Shown in pieces: positions 26,572 through 64,000 of a DNA stretch of 64,000 nt. How positions within the stretch are numbered: the first letter of the stretch is position 1; each line of letters begins with the position of its first letter. The position numbers and the translations under genes were made by a program. This DNA comes from Eriocheir sinensis. Lineage: Eukaryota > Arthropoda > Malacostraca > Decapoda > Varunidae. The stretch is from positions 3,835,094-3,899,093 of the forward strand of contig NC_066529.1 in NCBI RefSeq assembly GCF_024679095.1, given 5' to 3'. The notes under the pieces are model-generated. The model made no database searches. It had not been told where the DNA came from and saw only the letters and a list, made by a program, of their open reading frames with translations.

Positions 26572-26780
26572 TCGATTAATCAATCAATGAGGGCATACGC
26601 CGGGGGGCGCGTCGCCTCGCCCACCCTACGATGCCAAGTCCGGATGTCCTTCCGGGAGAGTCTCCATGCAGGCCCCCTTCCCATCCTGAGTAACCTACCT
26701 CCCGGCAGGATCTAACGACTTGCTCAAGCCACGAACTCCGTGAGCGTCCCCTTGGCCTACTCCACTCAGGATTGTTCATT
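26572..26780 (-). pseudogene. Non-LTR retrotransposon 3' end, minus strand
   Basis: The minus-strand frame encodes SRPRGRSRSSWLEQVVRSCR, similar to the extreme C-terminus of LINE polymerases (GRP..SW.D.V). It ends near a short (ATTG)n tail at 26572-26588. This is a fragment only. Confidence 0.65.
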
Positions 26781-27081
26781 ACAGAGGCAACTCGATGAGC
26801 TGAGTCGGCTTCTGGGTAACGTGATCTGTGTCATCTCGAACAAACATGTGGAGGTATCACACCTTCCTCCATGTGTAGGGTGTGCTCCAAGGAAACTATA
26901 GAGTCCCCTTGTTGTGATCAGTGATATGACTTATTACAAATTAGCCTGTAGCTACATAGGCTATGTTTGCACTGTTGTTTATTTATCTATATCTGCCTAT
27001 CTTCATGTAGGCCTACGCGTATGCATCCAGTTTTCTTTTTATTCACCTACCCATCTATATTCATTTATCCTAATCGTATAT

Positions 27082-27083
<2 letters not shown>

Positions 27084-27131
<48 letters not shown>
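27084..27131. repeat. (GA)n microsatellite
   Basis: A perfect GA run of about 24 units. Confidence 0.95.
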
Positions 27132-27132
<1 letters not shown>

Positions 27133-27625
27133 ATTCTTTGATAGAAAATTATTGGGTGCGCGCATACGGATGTATAGCCCACTGAGCTCATCGTACGTGT
27201 ATAATCCGATAGCCTGGAAAGTCTGCAACAAACCCTATTGGCAGAGTACGGGGGCGAGGGACGGGAGGGAATGTAGGTGAGAAGAATTACGGCATATTAA
27301 CCGATACCTGTTGTAAAAGAGAGATACAGGAGAAAAAAAATAGTATGGGGCGCTAGGAAAAAAAAAAGCTGAACGACAACACTGATGATTTCCTGGCACG
27401 GGCACAAGTATACAAGTTATTCCCAGATGAAGCTCACCGCACCTCTCGGGTTGCTGGTATGGACATTGTCTGCCACGATGAGGCGAGACAACAACTTCAC
27501 TTCACACCGTATGGGAGCGTTAAACTACGGTGACACTTAAAATTAAATAATATTCCTTCCGAGGCGAAACCAAAGGAGCAAAAGTGTGGCACAAAATGAG
27601 TTCCTGGCACCTCCAAAGGAAACTC

Positions 27626-27825
27626 AAGCGCCCAAGTACACATATTTAACAAGAATTTCATGGGAGTTTAGGGCATTTCCAGGGGTAGTTTAATGACCCT
27701 GGGAGTAGTCTGACCCTTCTTCTATGCTATGATTGTGGAAAAGCACTCATGGAGACCCGATTGATCTCCTTTTTGACCTTTGAAAATAGTTGATGTGAGA
27801 AATGGAAGCGTCTGAGAATACCGTG
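27626..27825 (+). repeat. Dispersed repeat family member A
   Basis: It shares an ordered set of blocks with copies at 32481 and 39596: gcgcccaag, a gggcatttccaggggtag block, gacccttcttct, cactcatgg.gacccgattgatctc, then aaaatagttgatgtgag and aagcgtctgagaata. It ends about 315 nt before the gene 2 start codon. It has no coding potential. Confidence 0.85.
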
Positions 27826-28140
27826 TGGGGAGGGAGGGGTGTCGGGACTCAGGAAGACAGTGATTCACAAGTTCAGTAGCATGTGCTCTTTCATGCGGGA
27901 TGGTGTGTGTAGTAGTGCAGCGTGTCATCTCTTAGTTATACGCTGCGAACGGCTTTGAGGATGTACAGCTTTATCTGACCCTTTGTATCGTTGGCTAAGC
28001 GGGATAAGTCGCCATGCTGCGTAGAGGTCATGGGTAGAACAATACATCGTGAGTTTTGAGCCGCCAAGGGGTTAAGCTTATGCTGGTGGGAAGGAAACGG
28101 AGAAAAATCGTGCGTGGGCGAAGCATCACGAAGCTTGAAG

Positions 28141-59321
<31,181 letters not shown>

Positions 59322-60268
59322 GCAGGTTGAAGGGCCCCACACCAGGTTGGTCAGGGGTTTCAGAGTGTGCTAGACCCCATAAGGCTGGCAGTAGGCTACA
59401 CAAGTAGTTCACTCAAAGTAGCTGAAAAGTTGTGTATGTTGCTGTGTGTCTTATTCTATTGGGAGTCTGGATATGGGCTTCACAAATACTGCTCTGCTAC
59501 ATTTATTTTTTGGGATGTTTCATCTTAATATGAAAGAAATTATCTCCAACAACATTAAGTTTCAGTAGTTCTTGAGACCCAGAAGTAGGTGACATAGTGC
59601 ATGTGCACACCTTAGAATTTTGTCAAATTCAGTATAATTCCACCTGTGGTCTTACCTGTGAAGCACAGAAAGTACTGTAGTAATGGAGATTAGTACTTCA
59701 AAGTCAGTTTTGTCAATCAGAATTGTTTTATGAGCTGAGAAATATTGAAAATTTAAGTGTATTAATTTAATTAAATACCAGTTTATGTTAAGTAAATGTA
59801 GATATAGAACATTTTATTCGGTGTTATGAAAGATTGACATTGTATAACCTCATTTTCATCTAATTTTATTGGTGATTTTAGGTCATTCATATAAGCAATA
59901 TTAACACTTGCATCATTCAACCACACAGTTTCCTCTGACGTGGTAAATGTGTTGGAGACACAGCCAGTGTAAAAAAAATCTTACTTTTTTGATCAGGTAT
60001 GATGATCAGGTATAGTCATAAGTAGCTGCAGCATTATATAATGTAGAATGTGAAAGTTGGAGCAGAAACAAGATACTGCTGATGATTACAGTGTTTAGGT
60101 TTGCTGCAAATTTTGTGAATTTTATTATGATTTTTTTCTGCAACAGTTACTTCAGTCAGCTTTGTCTGAATAGTATTCTCGAGCATTCAGAACCAGCAGT
60201 GAAACCTTAAAGCTGCTTATCACCAACCCAAAGGGGTGACATGTCACAATTACATTTTCTCGAGTAAG

Positions 60269-60270
<2 letters not shown>

Positions 60271-60351
<81 letters not shown>
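60271..60351. repeat. (TA)n microsatellite
   Basis: About 40 TA units. It adjoins the 3' end of a minus-strand SINE and probably grew from its tail. Confidence 0.95.
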
Positions 60352-60353
<2 letters not shown>

Positions 60354-60485
60354 CTGCCCATAACACCAGTAGGTTCTCTTGAGGGGCCTGGTGGACGGCC
60401 CCAGCCTGTTAGAAATGCGAGCGAAGTTTATTTCAAGTGGCTGCCATAATATATGACTCACTACTTGGCTCATGCTGCCCCCTGG
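60352..60485 (-). mobile_element. SINE 3' fragment, same family as 16391-16735
   Basis: The minus strand reads gggggcagcatgagccaag, aacaggctggggccg, ccaccaggcccctcaagag, then cctactggtgttatgg. This matches 16594-16712 in order. The tRNA-like head is missing. Confidence 0.8.
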
Positions 60486-61478
60486 TGCTCCTCTTGACCA
60501 AAGTCACTGACGTTAGCATAGCTTGATGATCTGGACAGCATGTGGGTAATCTTCTGCCACTCGGCAATGGTTGAAAATTGTCAGCTGTTTGTAATGTCTG
60601 TAATGCAGGACTGTGAGTTTGTTGAAGACTTTAGTAACATATTGAGGACTGGGCTTGGGTTGTCTGTAGTCCCTTGTCACTTTCCTCAATACTTAGTCCT
60701 TCCTAGTCAGGTATGAAGCACCCTTAGCTACCCTCTCCCTCCCAGCTGTGAGGTAGCCCCTACCCTATCACACTTACCTACACTTCTTTACACCTCGGTT
60801 TCATAATAAGCATTTTCAGAAAATATTTTGTGAGAAACAAACACAAACTATTTTATTGATGTTGATTTAGTTTTTTATCTTTAATATTGTTACATTTTTG
60901 TTGGTTAGGCTCAGTCTCCCTAACAATGTCAGGTAAAAGAACTGATAACACAGAACCAAAGATAATAATATCTAGTGTTTAATACTGATTAGAAATAAAC
61001 GTATGTACATATATATTTAATGTTCCTAAATATGACAGTTTAAAATGGACATGTTGTATCCTTAAAGAGGCATATAGTATGAATGATGCATCAGCATTTT
61101 TACTGTTCTCTAGTCAATACATTCATTGCATCTTGGCACAGGTGAGTGGAAACATAAATGTAATCTGAATCCACAGCTATGATATATTACAGCAAAACTA
61201 CCAATAATACCAGATTACCATCGCCTCAGACTATATAGTGCATGCTAAAGGGGAAGAAGTGTGCATGTGAGCACTAGGAGTATGAAAGGTGCATAGTAAG
61301 TGCTGCTGTGAGAAGACAGGAAAGGCAAACATGTTGGAAGAAAAATACGTATTATGCAGATACATTGACTGTAAGAAGGTCCATTTTTTGTTCATATTAT
61401 CAGGAGATGGTTGATTGCAGGCTCCTTTACAGTTGAAGCAAATTTATATTGATGTGGATATAAAATGATAAAAATAAA

Positions 61479-64000
<2,522 letters not shown>

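Larger units (their letters stand above)
59322..61478 (+). other. stumps-like gene 3'UTR/downstream with candidate poly(A) signals
   Basis: Non-coding and AT-rich. AATAAA occurs at 60994-60999 and 61473-61478. A TA microsatellite and a SINE 3' fragment lie at 60271-60485. Confidence 0.45.

Overview
The window is animal nuclear DNA, most likely from an arthropod and probably a decapod crustacean. The evidence is intron-split genes with GT-AG junctions, an ortholog of the insect FGF-receptor adaptor Stumps/Dof, interstitial TTAGG/CCTAA blocks (the arthropod telomere motif), and very dense, long microsatellites. The taxon is an inference; no species can be read from the sequence.

Two protein-coding genes can be assembled, both on the + strand. 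Gene 1 (coding 9009-22614, 14 exons, 717 codons plus stop) is an SLC16-family monocarboxylate-transporter-like protein of the MCT12/MCT14 type. Gene 2 (coding 28141-59321) is a Dof/BCAP/BANK-family adaptor (stumps-like). It has a TIR domain, a DBB/TIG domain, an ankyrin-like segment, and proline- and tyrosine-rich tails. It appears to have two alternative first coding exons about 20 kb apart, at 28141-29173 and 49696-50218. Both end in the same phase, so either can join the common exon at 51113. The proteins would be 1127 or 957 residues. Every exon joins in frame.

Layout: 1-8972 is non-coding sequence packed with microsatellites, minisatellites and purine/pyrimidine tracts, with one TATA-like site. 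8973-22614 is gene 1, whose introns carry a piggyBac-like MITE, a tRNA-derived SINE and a dead non-LTR retrotransposon 3' end. 22615-28140 holds the gene 1 3'UTR and the spacer, with a second LINE 3' end. 29174-51112 is a repeat-rich intron of the long isoform. It contains a 1.1-kb pyrimidine tract, a ~160-bp satellite with embedded TTAGG units, a ~148-bp satellite, and dispersed relatives of the second satellite. 51113-59321 is the common part of gene 2. 59322-64000 is 3'UTR and intergenic sequence with a SINE fragment and microsatellites.

The two genes have no obvious functional link: one is a membrane transporter, the other a receptor-tyrosine-kinase or immune-type signalling adaptor. The most novel material is the repeat biology. 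One repeat family occurs both as single dispersed copies and as an expanded tandem array. A second satellite changes length in 5-bp steps with the number of telomere-like units. The strongest gene-level observation is the alternative N-termini of the Dof-family adaptor. I did not find a clearly new biochemical system.
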